A DNA stretch of 64,000 nt from VAZQ01 sp963712565 (GCA_963712565.1 CAVQIP010000052.1:62001-126000), one strand, 5' to 3'; positions 16,545 to 26,235 are shown, counted from the stretch's first letter. The notes: a model not told the origin generated them from the letters alone. Made by a program: numbers and translations.

Positions 16545-18161
16545 ATGGCACCATCGCACACGTCGCTCGCGCCCCGTTGGCAAGGCGCGCCGGCGCGGAC
16601 GGCTTCTGCGCGTGCGGTGGCGCCGGGCTTGTGGCTAAATTACCATCGTCGTCGGCTCCGTCCCAGGGGCCCAATTTGCAACGCTGCCAGAACCGGGAGG
16701 ACGGTCATCAGCGCGCGATCGGAAAGCCGGACACCGTCGCCGCGGCCGCTGGCGCTGCCGTCGGCGCGCCGGCTGTCGCACGCGCTATGGCACGGCCGCT
16801 CGGTGCGGGCCCAGCTCCTCATCGCCTTTATCCTGATCGATGTGATCGCCGGGCTGGTGGCGGGGGCGGTAACGATCCTGCAGGCGCGCCGGTCCACGCG
16901 GGTCGAGATCGCGGCCTCGATGGAGCTGGCGCAGCTGCTGGTGAGCGAGGCAGTCGCGTTGATGCAGCAGGCGATGCCGGCGGAGAAATTCCTGTCCGAC
17001 CTCGCCTCGCCGCTGCGGCTCGTCCGCCACGTGCGCATCGTGGTGAAGGACGCCGGCGGCGCGCCGCTGCCATCGCCCGCTGCCGAAGAGGCGCGCGAAG
17101 CGCGCGCGCCGGCTTGGTTCGCGGCACTGATCGCCGCTCCCGTCGCCGGCCGCGACGTGCCGGTCGTCGTCAACGGCGCGCGCATCGGTTCGGTCGAGAT
17201 CGTGCCAGAGCCGCGCGACGAGATCGCCGAGGTCTGGGGCAACACCGTTGCGCTCGCGGTCGTGGCGCTGATCGTCAACGTCGCCGTCATCGGCATGCTC
17301 TACCTGCTGTTCGGGCGGGTGCTCGGCCCGCTCACCGGCGTCGCCCGCGGGCTCGCCGATCTTGAGCGGCGCGACTACCAGGTGCGGCTGCCGCGGCCGC
17401 ACGCGCAGGAGCTCGCCGTCATCACCGACCGCTTCAACGCGCTGGCACAGGCGCTCGACGCCGCGCGCGCCGAGAACGAGCGGCTCAATCATCGCCTGAT
17501 CACTGCGCAGGACGACGAGCGGCGGCGCACGGCGCTCGATCTGCACGACGAGGTCGGCCCGAGCTTGTTCGGGCTCAAGGCCAATGCCGGCTCGATCGCG
17601 ACCGCGGCCCGCGAGCTGCCGAGCGACGCCGCGCGCAAGCTGACCGACCGCGCGCGCGACATGCTGGCGATCATCGAGCACCTGCAAGGCATCAATCGCA
17701 GCATGCTCAACCGATTGCGCCCGATGGCGCTCGGGCATGTGCCGCTCAAGGACATTCTCGCCGAACTCGTGCGCGACCGCGCGCGCCAGCATCCGCAGAT
17801 CGCGTTCACGTTTTCCGCCGACAGGCTCATGCGCGGTTACGGCAATTCGGTCGACCTCACTGTCTATCGCTGCGTGCAGGAAAGCCTGACCAATGTCATC
17901 CGCCATGCGCAGGCGAGTCGCGTCGGCATCGAGCTCGGCGAGCGCGGCGCGATCGAAAGCGAGGGCAGCGCCGTGGCGGCGCTGGCGCTCGCCATCCGGG
18001 ACGACGGCCGCGGGATCGATCCGGCGACGCCGCCCGGCTTCGGCATGCGCGGCATGCAGGAACGCGTGCAAGCGCTCGGCGGCAGCTATAAGGTGGAGAG
18101 CGCGCGCGGGTGCGGTACCTGCGTGCGCATCACGATTCCGCTGCGCGACGGGAGGCCATGA
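16545..18161 (+). CDS. Membrane sensor histidine kinase (NarX/UhpB-like, HAMP + HisKA_3)
   Basis: A two-helix sensor kinase. In order: a basic N-terminal region, a membrane segment (AQLLIAFILIDVIAGLVAG), about 120 periplasmic residues, a second membrane segment (ALAVVALIVNVAVIGMLYLL), a HAMP linker, the HisKA_3 dimerisation helix with its phospho-accepting His in RTALDLHDEVGPSLFG, and an HATPase domain (N-box QESLTNVIRHA; G-boxes DDGRGID and GFGMRGMQERV). The stop overlaps the response regulator start as ATGA. The start is not settled: ATGs occur at 16494, 16524 and 16545, none with a strong ribosome site, and about 90 residues precede the first helix. Kinases of this class control PQQ alcohol dehydrogenases in pseudomonads, and two such enzymes lie downstream. 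Confidence 0.85.
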   Translation: MAPSHTSLAPRWQGAPARTASARAVAPGLWLNYHRRRLRPRGPICNAARTGRTVISARSESRTPSPRPLALPSARRLSHALWHGRSVRAQLLIAFILIDVIAGLVAGAVTILQARRSTRVEIAASMELAQLLVSEAVALMQQAMPAEKFLSDLASPLRLVRHVRIVVKDAGGAPLPSPAAEEAREARAPAWFAALIAAPVAGRDVPVVVNGARIGSVEIVPEPRDEIAEVWGNTVALAVVALIVNVAVIGMLYLLFGRVLGPLTGVARGLADLERRDYQVRLPRPHAQELAVITDRFNALAQALDAARAENERLNHRLITAQDDERRRTALDLHDEVGPSLFGLKANAGSIATAARELPSDAARKLTDRARDMLAIIEHLQGINRSMLNRLRPMALGHVPLKDILAELVRDRARQHPQIAFTFSADRLMRGYGNSVDLTVYRCVQESLTNVIRHAQASRVGIELGERGAIESEGSAVAALALAIRDDGRGIDPATPPGFGMRGMQERVQALGGSYKVESARGCGTCVRITIPLRDGRP

Positions 18162-18793
18162 CCAGCGTCCTCATCATCGACGATCACCCGATCGTCCTGC
18201 AGGGCTGCCGGCGTATGTTGGAGGACGCGGGTGTCGCGACCGTGCTCGAGGCGAGCGACGTGACGTCCGGCTATCGCCTCTACCGCCGTCACCATCCCGA
18301 CGTGGTGATCGTCGATCTCGCCCTGCAGGGAAGCGGGCTCGGCGGCCTCGACGTGATCCGGCGCATGCGTTCGCATGATCCGCGCGCGCGTGTTCTCGTA
18401 TTCAGCATGCACAGCGATCCGATCATCGCCGCGCGCGCGCTCGAGGCCGGCGCCACCGGCTATGTGCTCAAGGACACGTCCTCCGACGAGCTGATGAAGG
18501 CGTTCGACAGCGTGCGCTCCGGCACGCCCTATCTCAGCAAGGATCTGGCCGTGCAGGTGGCGTTGGCGCGCACCGGCGTGCGCTCAAATCCCCTCGCCGA
18601 CCTCACTCCACGCGAGTTGCAGACGCTCTCGCTGCTGGCGGAAGGCAAGCCCTACGGCCGCATCGCCCAGGAGCTCAACGTCAGCTACAAGACCGTGGTC
18701 AATGCCTGTTCGCAGCTCAAGCAGAAGCTCAACGCCAAGAACCTGCCCGAGCTGATCCGCCTGGCCGTGCGGCTGGTTGCAACCGAGTCGTAG
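18158..18793 (+). CDS. NarL/LuxR-family response regulator
   Basis: A 211-residue regulator. The receiver domain begins SVLIIDDHPIVLQGC with the acidic pair, the phosphorylated Asp is in DVVIVDLAL, and the conserved Lys is in GYVLKDTSSDEL. The C-terminal LuxR-type helix-turn-helix runs LTPRELQTLSLLAEG, then GRIAQELNVSYKTVVNACSQLKQKL. Its ATG overlaps the kinase stop (ATGA), so the pair is co-translated. It probably binds DNA as a dimer after phosphorylation by the adjacent kinase. The nearest downstream target is the TonB-dependent receptor gene 217 bases away on the same strand, followed by the PQQ dehydrogenase cluster; that regulatory link is inference from position. Confidence 0.92.
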   Translation: MTSVLIIDDHPIVLQGCRRMLEDAGVATVLEASDVTSGYRLYRRHHPDVVIVDLALQGSGLGGLDVIRRMRSHDPRARVLVFSMHSDPIIAARALEAGATGYVLKDTSSDELMKAFDSVRSGTPYLSKDLAVQVALARTGVRSNPLADLTPRELQTLSLLAEGKPYGRIAQELNVSYKTVVNACSQLKQKLNAKNLPELIRLAVRLVATES

Positions 18794-19010
18794 CCCCCCA
18801 TCGTCCGGATCGGCTGGCCGTTTCCGCGGCCGCACGCGTCGGCGTTCTCCCCTGGGTTCGCGGGAAGATGGAAGGCACCGGACCGACGCCATGGCGCCGC
18901 CCGAGCGCTGTGGCGCCGCAGCCACATTGCCAGATGTTCCGGTCAGAATTGGCAAAACGTCATGGGACCCCGACGGGAGAATGTTCCAGAATTTACCGGG
19001 GATTGGTGCG

Positions 19011-21573
19011 ATGCGTGGGGCGAGTGGGCGTGGTCGCGTCGGGTCGCGGCTTGCGGCGGGAAAACGCCGCCTGCTGGAGGCGGCAGCCGTCGGTGCGTTG
19101 ATGTTGCCGGCGGCGGCCTGGGGCCAGGTGGCGGCGACGCTGCCGGAGGTCACCGTCACAGCGCCACGGCAGACGCCGGCCCCGGTCCGGCGCGCTCCCG
19201 CCCGTGCCGCGACGACTACTCCGGCGCGGGCGCCAGCCGCCACGCCGACGCCGCCCCCCGACCTCTCCGCGTTGCAAGTCGTCGCCACCACGCCCGTGAC
19301 CGGCATCGGCTTCGACCGCAACAAGGTGCCGGCGATGGTGCAGACGGTCACCTCCGAGGACTTCTCGCGGGTCTATTCGCCCAACGTGGTGGAGACGCTG
19401 CAGCAGCGCATTCCCGGCGTCATCACGAACAACGTCCAGGGCAACGAATTCGCCACCGACCTGCGCTATCGCGGTTTCAGCGCCTCCCCGGTGCAGGGCA
19501 CGCCGCAGGGGCTCGCCGTCTACATGCAGGGCGTGCGCATCAACGAGGCCTTTGGCGACACCGTCAACTGGGACCTGATCCCGACCATCGCCATCGGCCG
19601 TGCCGACGTCTGGACCAACAATCCGGCCTTCGGCCTCAATGCGCTGGGCGGCGCGATCAGCTTCCAGATGAAGGACGGCTTCACCTATAACGGTACCGAA
19701 TTCGATGCCTCGGGCGGCTCCTACGGCCGCGTGGGCGGCTGGATTCAATACGGCGTGCGCAACGGCGAGTGGGGTCTCTATCTCGCGGCGCAAGGGCTCA
19801 AGGACGACGGCTGGCGCTACCAGTCGCCGTCGCGGCTCGCGCGCTTCTACGGCGATCTCGGCTGGAAGGGCACCGACGCCGAGATCCACCTCGTCGCGTC
19901 GGCTGCCGACAACTACTTCGGGGTGATTGGGCCGACGCCGATCGAGCTGCTCAACAACGACTACCGGGCGATCTTCACCTGGCCGCAGACCACCAAGAAC
20001 CAGGCGGAACTGCTCGCGCTCAACGGCCGCTATTCCGTGACCGACCATTGGACGGTGCAGAGCAATCTCTATTACCGCAGGTTCCACCAGGAGCATGTCG
20101 ACGACAATGCCGCCGAGGTCGAGCGCTGCAGCGGGGTCGCGAGCAATCCGCTGTTCAACACGCTGTGCCTGGAGGACGACGGATTCCCGCCGCAGCCCAA
20201 GGCGAATTTCCAGATTCTCAATCCGAACAACCAGCCGATCAATTGCCCTCCCGGGGCCGGCAATACCTGCGCGCGCACGCCGTGGGGCACGGTCGATCGC
20301 ACCTTCACCAACGCGATGACGACCGGCGCCTCGCTGCAGGCGCTCAACGACGACAAGGTGTTCGGTCACGACAACTACTTCACGATCGGCGCCAGCGTCG
20401 ACCGCAGCAAGATCGGCTTCCGGGGCAATAGCGAGCTCGGCTACATCTATCCCGATTTCTTCGTCGGTCCCAACGCGGCGGTGCCGGGCACCGGGCAGAT
20501 CATCCACACCGGCCGGCAATATCGGCTTCGCCCCCGTCAGCCTCGCGGCGTGGAATACCTATTACGGCGCCTACTTCAACGAAACCTTCGACATCACCAA
20601 CCGGCTGTCGGTGACTGCGGGTGGACGTTACAACATCGCCCAGATCGCCATGTCCGATCTGCTCGGCACCAGCCCCGACCTCAGCGCCCAGTACACGTTC
20701 GAGCGCTTCAATCCGGTGGCGGGCTTCACCTACAAGATCCTCCCGGAGCTGATGACCTTCTACGCCGGCTATTCGGAAGCGAACCGCGCGCCGACGCCGC
20801 TCGAGCTCGGCTGCTCCAATCCGTTGCGGCCCTGCCTGCTCGAGGGGTTTCTGGTCTCCGATCCGCCGCTGAACCAGGTTGTCGCGCGCACGCGCGAGGC
20901 CGGGCTGCGCGGCAACATCAACACCGCCCGCGGCCGCGGCGATTGGAAGCTCGGCCTGTTCCGTACCGACAGCGAGAGCGACATCATCCAGGTCGCGAGC
21001 GTGCTGCAGGGCCGCGGCGTGTTCCAGAACGTCCCCGCCACCCGCCGGCAGGGGCTCGAGGCTGGCGCCCAGTACCAGACCCCGCAATATCTCGTCTATG
21101 CCAACTATGCCTTCGTCGATGCCACCTACCAGTTCACCGGCTTGCTGGCGTCGCCGAACAATCCTTCGGCGGATGCCAATGGCGACATCTTCGTCACGCC
21201 GGGCAAGCAGATCCCCGGCATCCCGCGGCACCAGGTCAAGGGCGGCGTGGATTACTTCGTGACGCCCGCGTTGAAGCTCGGCACCGACGTGATCTGGGTC
21301 GGCAGCCAGTGGTACGTGGGCGACGACGCCAACCAGAACGTCAAGCTCGCGGACTACTGGGTCGCGAACCTGCACGGCTCCTACCAGCTCACCAAGGAGG
21401 TGCAGATCTACGGCGTCATCAACAATCTGTTCAACCGGAAATTCGCGACCTTCGGCACCTATTTCGATCCGCAGTCGATCGTCAACGTGCTTCCCAATCC
21501 GCCGACCGACCCCCGCACCATCACCCCGGCGCAGCCGCTCTCGATCTATGTCGGAATGCGCGCGAAGCTGTGA
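19011..21573 (+). pseudogene. TonB-dependent outer-membrane receptor, interrupted by one +1 frameshift
   Basis: The product joins two frames into about 853 residues. A signal segment (LLEAAAVGALMLPAAAWGQ) is followed by a proline/alanine-rich linker, then a plug domain (VVETLQQRIPGVITNN, DLRYRGFSASP, PQGLAVYMQGVRINE, NNPAFGLNALGGAISF) and a beta-barrel ending in ...LSIYVGMRAKL with a terminal hydrophobic/aromatic pattern. The first frame reads well up to IIHT; one surplus base near 20511 then shifts it, and the second frame continues AGNIGFAPVSLAAWNTYYG to the stop at 21573. Everything on both sides looks under selection. Such receptors import siderophores, vitamin B12, metals or other chelates; place next to PQQ dehydrogenases suggests a metal or cofactor. 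Start at 18981 is also possible. Confidence 0.8.
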
Positions 21574-21585
21574 CAAGTACTCGCG

Positions 21586-21912
21586 TCACCGCTCGCCCGC
21601 CATGATGTAGGCCCACAAGGCCTCGAGCTGATCCGGCTTGAAGAAATCGCCCCACGGCGGCATCTGGTTCTTGCCGCGCGTGATCGAATTGACGAAGCGC
21701 TCATGCTGGTCGGGCGGGAATTTCCGTAGATTGAACGCCGCCCCGGGATCCTGCATGTGCGCGCCGTGGCACGGCGAGCAGTTGACGGCGTAGATTTCCG
21801 CGCCGGCGGCGATCTGCTCCCTGGGGAAGCTCGGGTTTTCCTCGGCCGGTGCTGGTGGGGCCCTACCAATTAGGATCAGCGCCAAGATGAGCGCCACGGC
21901 TATGCGCGTCAT
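21586..21912 (-). CDS. Small exported monoheme cytochrome c (first copy)
   Basis: A 108-residue periplasmic cytochrome c. A hydrophobic signal peptide (residues 4-23) is followed by the heme site CSPCH at residue 46 and an axial-methionine region, NQMPPWGDFF, near residue 85; it ends in LWAYIMAGER. It is closely similar in plan and wording to the protein at 30749-31081 (RFVNSI/V, GKN.MPPW, WAYI), so the two are paralogs. It lies 112 bases downstream of a PQQ dehydrogenase gene on the same strand and is most likely its electron acceptor, as cytochrome cL/c550 proteins are for methanol and ethanol dehydrogenases. It converges tail-to-tail with the TonB receptor with a 12-base gap. Confidence 0.87.
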   Translation of the reverse strand: MTRIAVALILALILIGRAPPAPAEENPSFPREQIAAGAEIYAVNCSPCHGAHMQDPGAAFNLRKFPPDQHERFVNSITRGKNQMPPWGDFFKPDQLEALWAYIMAGER

Positions 21913-21953
21913 GGAGTTATTTGTGCTGCGAGGTGACGAATGGTTTCCGCCCC

Positions 21954-21994
21954 CATCCTTCGAGACGCCCGCTTCGCGGGCTCCTCAGGATGAG
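21954..21994. repeat. Intergenic palindromic repeat (CATCCTTCGAGACGCCCGC type)
   Basis: An imperfect inverted repeat between the PQQ dehydrogenase and its cytochrome: CATCCTTCGAG at the left pairs with CTCAGGATG at the right around a GCCCGCTTCGCGGGC hairpin. The same element type occurs at 57322-57416, and a diverged form at 26236-26283. Its place inside an operon suggests an RNA hairpin that could cut read-through or stabilise the upstream message. Confidence 0.75.
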
Positions 21995-22024
21995 GGCGGA
22001 AAGGACCAGACGTTTAGTTAATTT

Positions 22025-23710
22025 TCATTCCGGCAGGATCGCAAAGGTCCACACCGATCCGCCCTGCGGCACCTTGTCCTTGAGCTGCTCGCGCGCGATG
22101 TTCCACCACAGCCCGCCAATGCCGGACAGCACGGTGACGTACTGCCGCCCGTTGTGGCTGTAGGTGATCGGCATGGCATTGATGCCCGAGCCGGTCTGGA
22201 ACTGCCACACCTGCTGCCCGTTGTCGGCATCGAGCGCGATGAATTCGCCGGTCTCCTTGCCGGTGAACAGCAAGCCGCCACCGGTCGCGAGCATCGCCGA
22301 CCAGATCGGTTGGTCGGTCAGCGGCACGCGCCACTTCTGCTTGCCGGTGAGCGGATCGATCGCGTCGATGTGGCCATAGGGCTCGCCCGGCTTCTTCGGG
22401 ATCGGGATGTTCTCGATATACATGTAGCGCTGACCGACCACATGCGGCTTGGCCTCGAGGTGCTTGTACATGCGCGCGATGTGCATGGTGTTGGCGTAAA
22501 GTAGGCCGGTTTCCGGATTGAACGCGGCATGCGGCCAATTCTTGCCGCCCAGTGTCGAGGGCCAGTGCTCGATCTGCTGGAAGTTGCGTAGATTCTTGGC
22601 GACCTCGGTCTCCACCGGCCGGCCGGTCTCCTTATCGATGGCGCTCGCCCAGGTGACCTTCTCGAACGGATTGGCAGCGAGCAGTTTGCCGTTGCTGCGG
22701 TCGATGACGTAGAGGAAGCCGTTGCGGTTGAGCTGCATGATCACCTTGCGCTTCTCGCCGCCGATATTGAGCTCGGCGTTGATCAGCTCCCAACAGGCGT
22801 CGTAGTCGTAGGCGTCGTTGGGGGTGAACTGATAATGCCAGACGATCTCGCCGGTCTTCGGCCGCATCGCCAGCACCGAGGAGGTATAGAGGTTGTCGCC
22901 GTCGCGGGTCTGCGATGCCCACGGCGCCGGATTGCCGATGCCCCAATACATCAGATCGAGTTCCGGATCGTAGGAGCCGGTGATCCAAGACGAGCCGCCG
23001 CCGACCTCCCAGGCGTTGTTGTTCTGCGGCCAGGTCTCGTTGCCCTTCTCGCCGCGCGCCGGGATGGTATAGCGCCGCCAGAGATGCTTGCCGGTCTCCG
23101 TGTCCCAGCCGTCGATGAAGCCGCGGATGCCGAACTCGGCGCCGGAAATGCCGGTGACCAGCACGCCGTTCGCCACCAGCGGGGCGACGGTGAGCGAGAA
23201 GCCGTCCTTCCATTCCGCCGCCTTCGACTTCCACAACTCCTTGCCGTTCTTGGCGTCATAGGCGACCACGTGGGCATCGAGGGTGGTGCGGAAGACCTTG
23301 CCGTTGTAGATCGCCGCGCCCTTGTTGGAGACGCCGCAGCAGACGATGCGCGGGGTCTCCGGCGGCCAATCGAGCGTCTGCTTCCAGATCTGCTTGCCGG
23401 TGGCGACGTCGATCGCAACGGTAGCCTTGGCGTTGGTGACGTACATCACGCCGTTGTGGACAATCGGCTGTGCCTGCTCGCCCCAATTGTTGTCGAGGCT
23501 GAGGTTCCACACCGGCACCAGGCGTTTGACGGTTTGCTTGTTGATCTGCTTGAGCGGGCTAAAGCGCTGTTGGTGATAGCCCATGCCGTAGGTCAGGACA
23601 TTGTCCGTCGAGCCGCCGTTGCCGTCTTTCCTGAGGTCGTCGAGTGTCTGCGCCGAGGCGCCGGCACCGAGCAGGAACAAAACGCACGCAGCCGATGCGA
23701 TGGTCTTCAT
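22025..23710 (-). CDS. PQQ-dependent alcohol dehydrogenase, lanthanide-type metal site (copy 1)
   Basis: A 561-residue periplasmic quinoprotein with an eight-bladed propeller. The start at ATG 23710 has an AGGGAGCGAC ribosome site and gives a normal signal peptide ending ASAQ. Marks include the vicinal disulfide Cys124-Cys125 (RIVCCGV), metal ligands Glu192 (GAEFG), Asn260 (GNPAPW) and catalytic Asp302, with a second Asp at 304 (AYDYDAC). That second Asp is the feature separating lanthanide-binding enzymes (XoxF, PedH, ExaF) from calcium ones, so lanthanide use is predicted from motif alone. It oxidises primary alcohols or aldehydes and passes electrons to the small cytochrome c downstream (21586-21912). 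It is divergent from the pentapeptide gene. Confidence 0.92.
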   Translation of the reverse strand: MKTIASAACVLFLLGAGASAQTLDDLRKDGNGGSTDNVLTYGMGYHQQRFSPLKQINKQTVKRLVPVWNLSLDNNWGEQAQPIVHNGVMYVTNAKATVAIDVATGKQIWKQTLDWPPETPRIVCCGVSNKGAAIYNGKVFRTTLDAHVVAYDAKNGKELWKSKAAEWKDGFSLTVAPLVANGVLVTGISGAEFGIRGFIDGWDTETGKHLWRRYTIPARGEKGNETWPQNNNAWEVGGGSSWITGSYDPELDLMYWGIGNPAPWASQTRDGDNLYTSSVLAMRPKTGEIVWHYQFTPNDAYDYDACWELINAELNIGGEKRKVIMQLNRNGFLYVIDRSNGKLLAANPFEKVTWASAIDKETGRPVETEVAKNLRNFQQIEHWPSTLGGKNWPHAAFNPETGLLYANTMHIARMYKHLEAKPHVVGQRYMYIENIPIPKKPGEPYGHIDAIDPLTGKQKWRVPLTDQPIWSAMLATGGGLLFTGKETGEFIALDADNGQQVWQFQTGSGINAMPITYSHNGRQYVTVLSGIGGLWWNIAREQLKDKVPQGGSVWTFAILPE

Positions 23711-23878
23711 GAGCGTCGCTCCCTGAGTAAGCCGCACGTGGGGCCTTGCTTGCCGGCCGGTTAAGTCCGGCCTGTTGCGGGAGAGAATAATCCATTCGTG
23801 CTCGCCGTCGAGCGTCTTGATGAATGTAGATCGCAAACACGCAACCGGATTATGCTGCTCGCGGGGAGAGGTGGGAGC

Positions 23879-24379
23879 ATGCCCATTCGCTGCTGGGTTA
23901 GTGGATTGTCAACCGGGGCCGTGGCCGCGCTACTAGGCGCTTCGGCGCTCGCCGCCGATCCCGAGGTGTTTCTCGCCGGCACGACCAGGAATTGCGCGGC
24001 CCGCGACCTCTCCGCGCGCGATCTCAAGCAGCGCGACTTCAAGCGCGCGAAGCTCGATCGCGCCAAGTTCAGGAACGCCGACCTCTCGGGCGCGAGCTTG
24101 TTCCGGGCGTCGCTGACGCGGGCCGATGTTGTGGGCGCCAAGCTCAAGGACGCCAATCGCAGCCTCGCCGACGCCAAGTGGGCCGATCTCACCGGCGCCG
24201 ATCTGCGCAACGCCAATCCTGCCGGGGTCGATCTCTACGGCGCCAAGCTCAACGCGGCCGATCTGCGCGGCGCCAATCTCGAGGGTGCGAACCTCGCCAA
24301 TGCCATTCTGACCGATGCACGGATCGAAGGCGCGAAATTCGAAGCCGCCATCATGCCCGACGGCAACCGGGCGGCGTAA
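23879..24379 (+). CDS. Exported pentapeptide-repeat protein
   Basis: A 166-residue protein with a signal peptide (hydrophobic residues 8-24, AALLGASALAAD) and then a continuous run of A(D/N)LxX five-residue repeats from about residue 42 to 155, for example ADLSGASLFRASLTRADV, with Leu/Phe at the central position. Such runs fold as a right-handed square beta-helix. The start at 23879 has GTGGGAG upstream; an earlier in-frame ATG at 23852 exists. The gene is divergent from the PQQ dehydrogenase and lies 24 bases before soxC, possibly in one transcript. Most pentapeptide proteins are cytoplasmic; export is less common. No function is known; a scaffold or binding role in the periplasm is a guess. 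Confidence 0.85.
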   Translation: MPIRCWVSGLSTGAVAALLGASALAADPEVFLAGTTRNCAARDLSARDLKQRDFKRAKLDRAKFRNADLSGASLFRASLTRADVVGAKLKDANRSLADAKWADLTGADLRNANPAGVDLYGAKLNAADLRGANLEGANLANAILTDARIEGAKFEAAIMPDGNRAA

Positions 24380-24403
24380 CGAGACAACGAAAAGGAGCAG
24401 CAG

Positions 24404-25690
24404 ATGCGCGAGCAGGGAGACGGCAGGAAGCCGCAGATCGAGCACGCCGCCGGCAACGGCATGCTCAACCGGCGTGTGTTCCTCGAGGGCGCATTCGTCG
24501 CCGCGGCGACGGGAGCGGCGGGCGCGACCATGGCTCGGGCGGAGCCGCTCGCCGTGCCGCGCTGGATGAAGCAGCCGGGCGCCGCACTCACCGCCTACGG
24601 CCAGCCGTCGCGGTTCGAGAGCAAGGTGGTGCGCAGCCTGCCCCCGCCGCCCAATCCGGCGACGACGGGCATCGGCGTGGCGCGCACGCCGCTCCAGCTC
24701 CTCAACGGTACGATCACGCCGAACGGCCTGCATTTCGACCGCAGCCATTCCGGCACGCCCGACATCGATCCCGACCAGCACCGCCTCCTGATCCAGGGCC
24801 TGGTAAAGCGGCCGTTACTGTTTACGCTCGAGGCGCTCGCGCGCTACCCGATGGAATCGCGCATCGCCTTCCTCGAATGCGCCGGCAATTCCGGCGCGCT
24901 CAACAGCGCGCAGCCGCAGCCGCTCGACGCGCAGGCGATCCACGGCCTGCTCTCCTGCGCGGAATGGACCGGGGTCCGGCTGGCGACGCTGCTCGACGAG
25001 GCCGGCGTCGAGCCCGATGCCAAATGGGTGGTGGCCGAGGGCGCCGACGCCGCCGCGATGAGCCGCAGCGTCCCGCTCGCGAAGTGCATGGATGACGCGC
25101 TCGTCTGCCTCTATCAGAACGGCGAGCGCGTGCGTCCCTCGAACGGCTATCCAATCCGGCTGCTGCTGCCCGGCTTCGAGGGCAACATGAACGTGAAATG
25201 GCTGCGCCGCCTCAAGCTCACCGCGGCGCCGGTCATGGCCAAGGACGAGACTTCCAAATACACGGTGCTGTTGCGGGACGGGAAGGCTTGGCAGTTCGTA
25301 TTTCCCATGGAGGTGAAATCGATCATCACCCATCCTTCACCCGGTCTGACGCTGAAGGGACCCGGCTTCTACGAGATCAGCGGCCTTGCCTGGTCGGGGA
25401 AGGGCCGCATCCGGCAGGTCGAGGTGTCGGCCGACGGCGGCAAGAGCTGGGCGTCGACGGCGCTGCAGGAGCCGGTACTGCCGAAAGCGCTCACCCGTTT
25501 CCGCGCCGCCTGGCAATGGAACGGCAGCCCCGCCGTGCTGCAAAGCCGCGCGACCGACGACACCGGCATGGTGCAGCCCAGCCGTGCGCAATTCATTGCG
25601 GAGCGCGGGCTGCGCGGGCTCTATCACTACAACGCCGTCGCCAGCTGGCGGATCAATGAGCAGGGGGAGGCGAGCAATGCATTGGCGTGA
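24404..25690 (+). CDS. soxC: Sulfite/sulfane dehydrogenase molybdenum subunit SoxC
   Basis: The 428-residue protein belongs to the sulfite oxidase family. A twin-arginine signal (NRRVFLEGAFVAAATG) leads to the periplasm; the molybdenum-binding cysteine is Cys159 in FLECAGNSGA, and the Mo-cofactor dimerisation domain follows from about residue 290 (ITHPSPGLTLKGPGFYEISG, VEVSADGGKSW). Length and sequence fit SoxC better than the shorter SorA. SoxC, with a SoxD-type cytochrome, oxidises protein-bound sulfane or sulfite. The cytochrome gene overlaps its end by 14 bases. No soxXYZAB genes are in the window, so here it may work as a stand-alone sulfite dehydrogenase feeding cytochrome c. Confidence 0.9.
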   Translation: MREQGDGRKPQIEHAAGNGMLNRRVFLEGAFVAAATGAAGATMARAEPLAVPRWMKQPGAALTAYGQPSRFESKVVRSLPPPPNPATTGIGVARTPLQLLNGTITPNGLHFDRSHSGTPDIDPDQHRLLIQGLVKRPLLFTLEALARYPMESRIAFLECAGNSGALNSAQPQPLDAQAIHGLLSCAEWTGVRLATLLDEAGVEPDAKWVVAEGADAAAMSRSVPLAKCMDDALVCLYQNGERVRPSNGYPIRLLLPGFEGNMNVKWLRRLKLTAAPVMAKDETSKYTVLLRDGKAWQFVFPMEVKSIITHPSPGLTLKGPGFYEISGLAWSGKGRIRQVEVSADGGKSWASTALQEPVLPKALTRFRAAWQWNGSPAVLQSRATDDTGMVQPSRAQFIAERGLRGLYHYNAVASWRINEQGEASNALA

Positions 25691-26216
25691 TCTTGCCGCA
25701 TCCGGTCCGGCGATGATCTGCGCAGCGGGGATACTCACCGCCGCGCCGGCTCTCGCGGCCGAGGCCCCCCGCCTCGGGCAGACGATTTCGCCAAGCGACG
25801 TTTCGCCCTGGGACATCAGCGTGGGACCAGACGGCGCCGGTCTTCCGCCCGGCCGTGGAACGCCGGCGCAGGGTGAGGCCGTCTATGCCGCGAAGTGCCA
25901 GGCTTGTCACGGCGAGAAGGGCGCCGGCCAGCCGAACGACGTGCTGGTCGGCGGCTTCGGCACCATCGCCTCGGACCGGCCGGCGGTGAAGACGGTCGGC
26001 AGCTACTGGCCCTACGCCACCACGCTGTTCGATTACATCCGCCGCGCGATGCCGTACAACGAGACCAAATCGCTCACCGGGGACGAGGTCTATGCGGTCT
26101 CGGCCTACATTCTCCATCTCAACGGCGTGATCGGGCCCGACGAGGCGCTCGATGCGCAGTCGCTGCCCCGGGTGAAGATGCCCAACCGCGACGGCTTCAT
26201 TCCGTTCCCGCGGTAG
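25677..26216 (+). CDS. Monoheme cytochrome c partner of SoxC (SoxD/SorB-like)
   Basis: A 179-residue exported cytochrome c starting within the last codons of soxC, with a GGGGGAGG ribosome site in the overlap. A signal peptide ends near ALAAEAP; the single heme site is CQACH at about residue 75, and the sixth-ligand methionine is likely in RRAMPYN. Classical SoxD has two domains and about 350-390 residues, so this is a one-heme version, nearer in size to SorB. The coupled translation makes it the electron acceptor of the molybdenum subunit. Ends with PRVKMPNRDGFIPFPR, a motif typical of these partners. Confidence 0.88.
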   Translation: MHWRDLAASGPAMICAAGILTAAPALAAEAPRLGQTISPSDVSPWDISVGPDGAGLPPGRGTPAQGEAVYAAKCQACHGEKGAGQPNDVLVGGFGTIASDRPAVKTVGSYWPYATTLFDYIRRAMPYNETKSLTGDEVYAVSAYILHLNGVIGPDEALDAQSLPRVKMPNRDGFIPFPR

Positions 26217-26235
26217 CGACGATAGCGCGCTCCTG

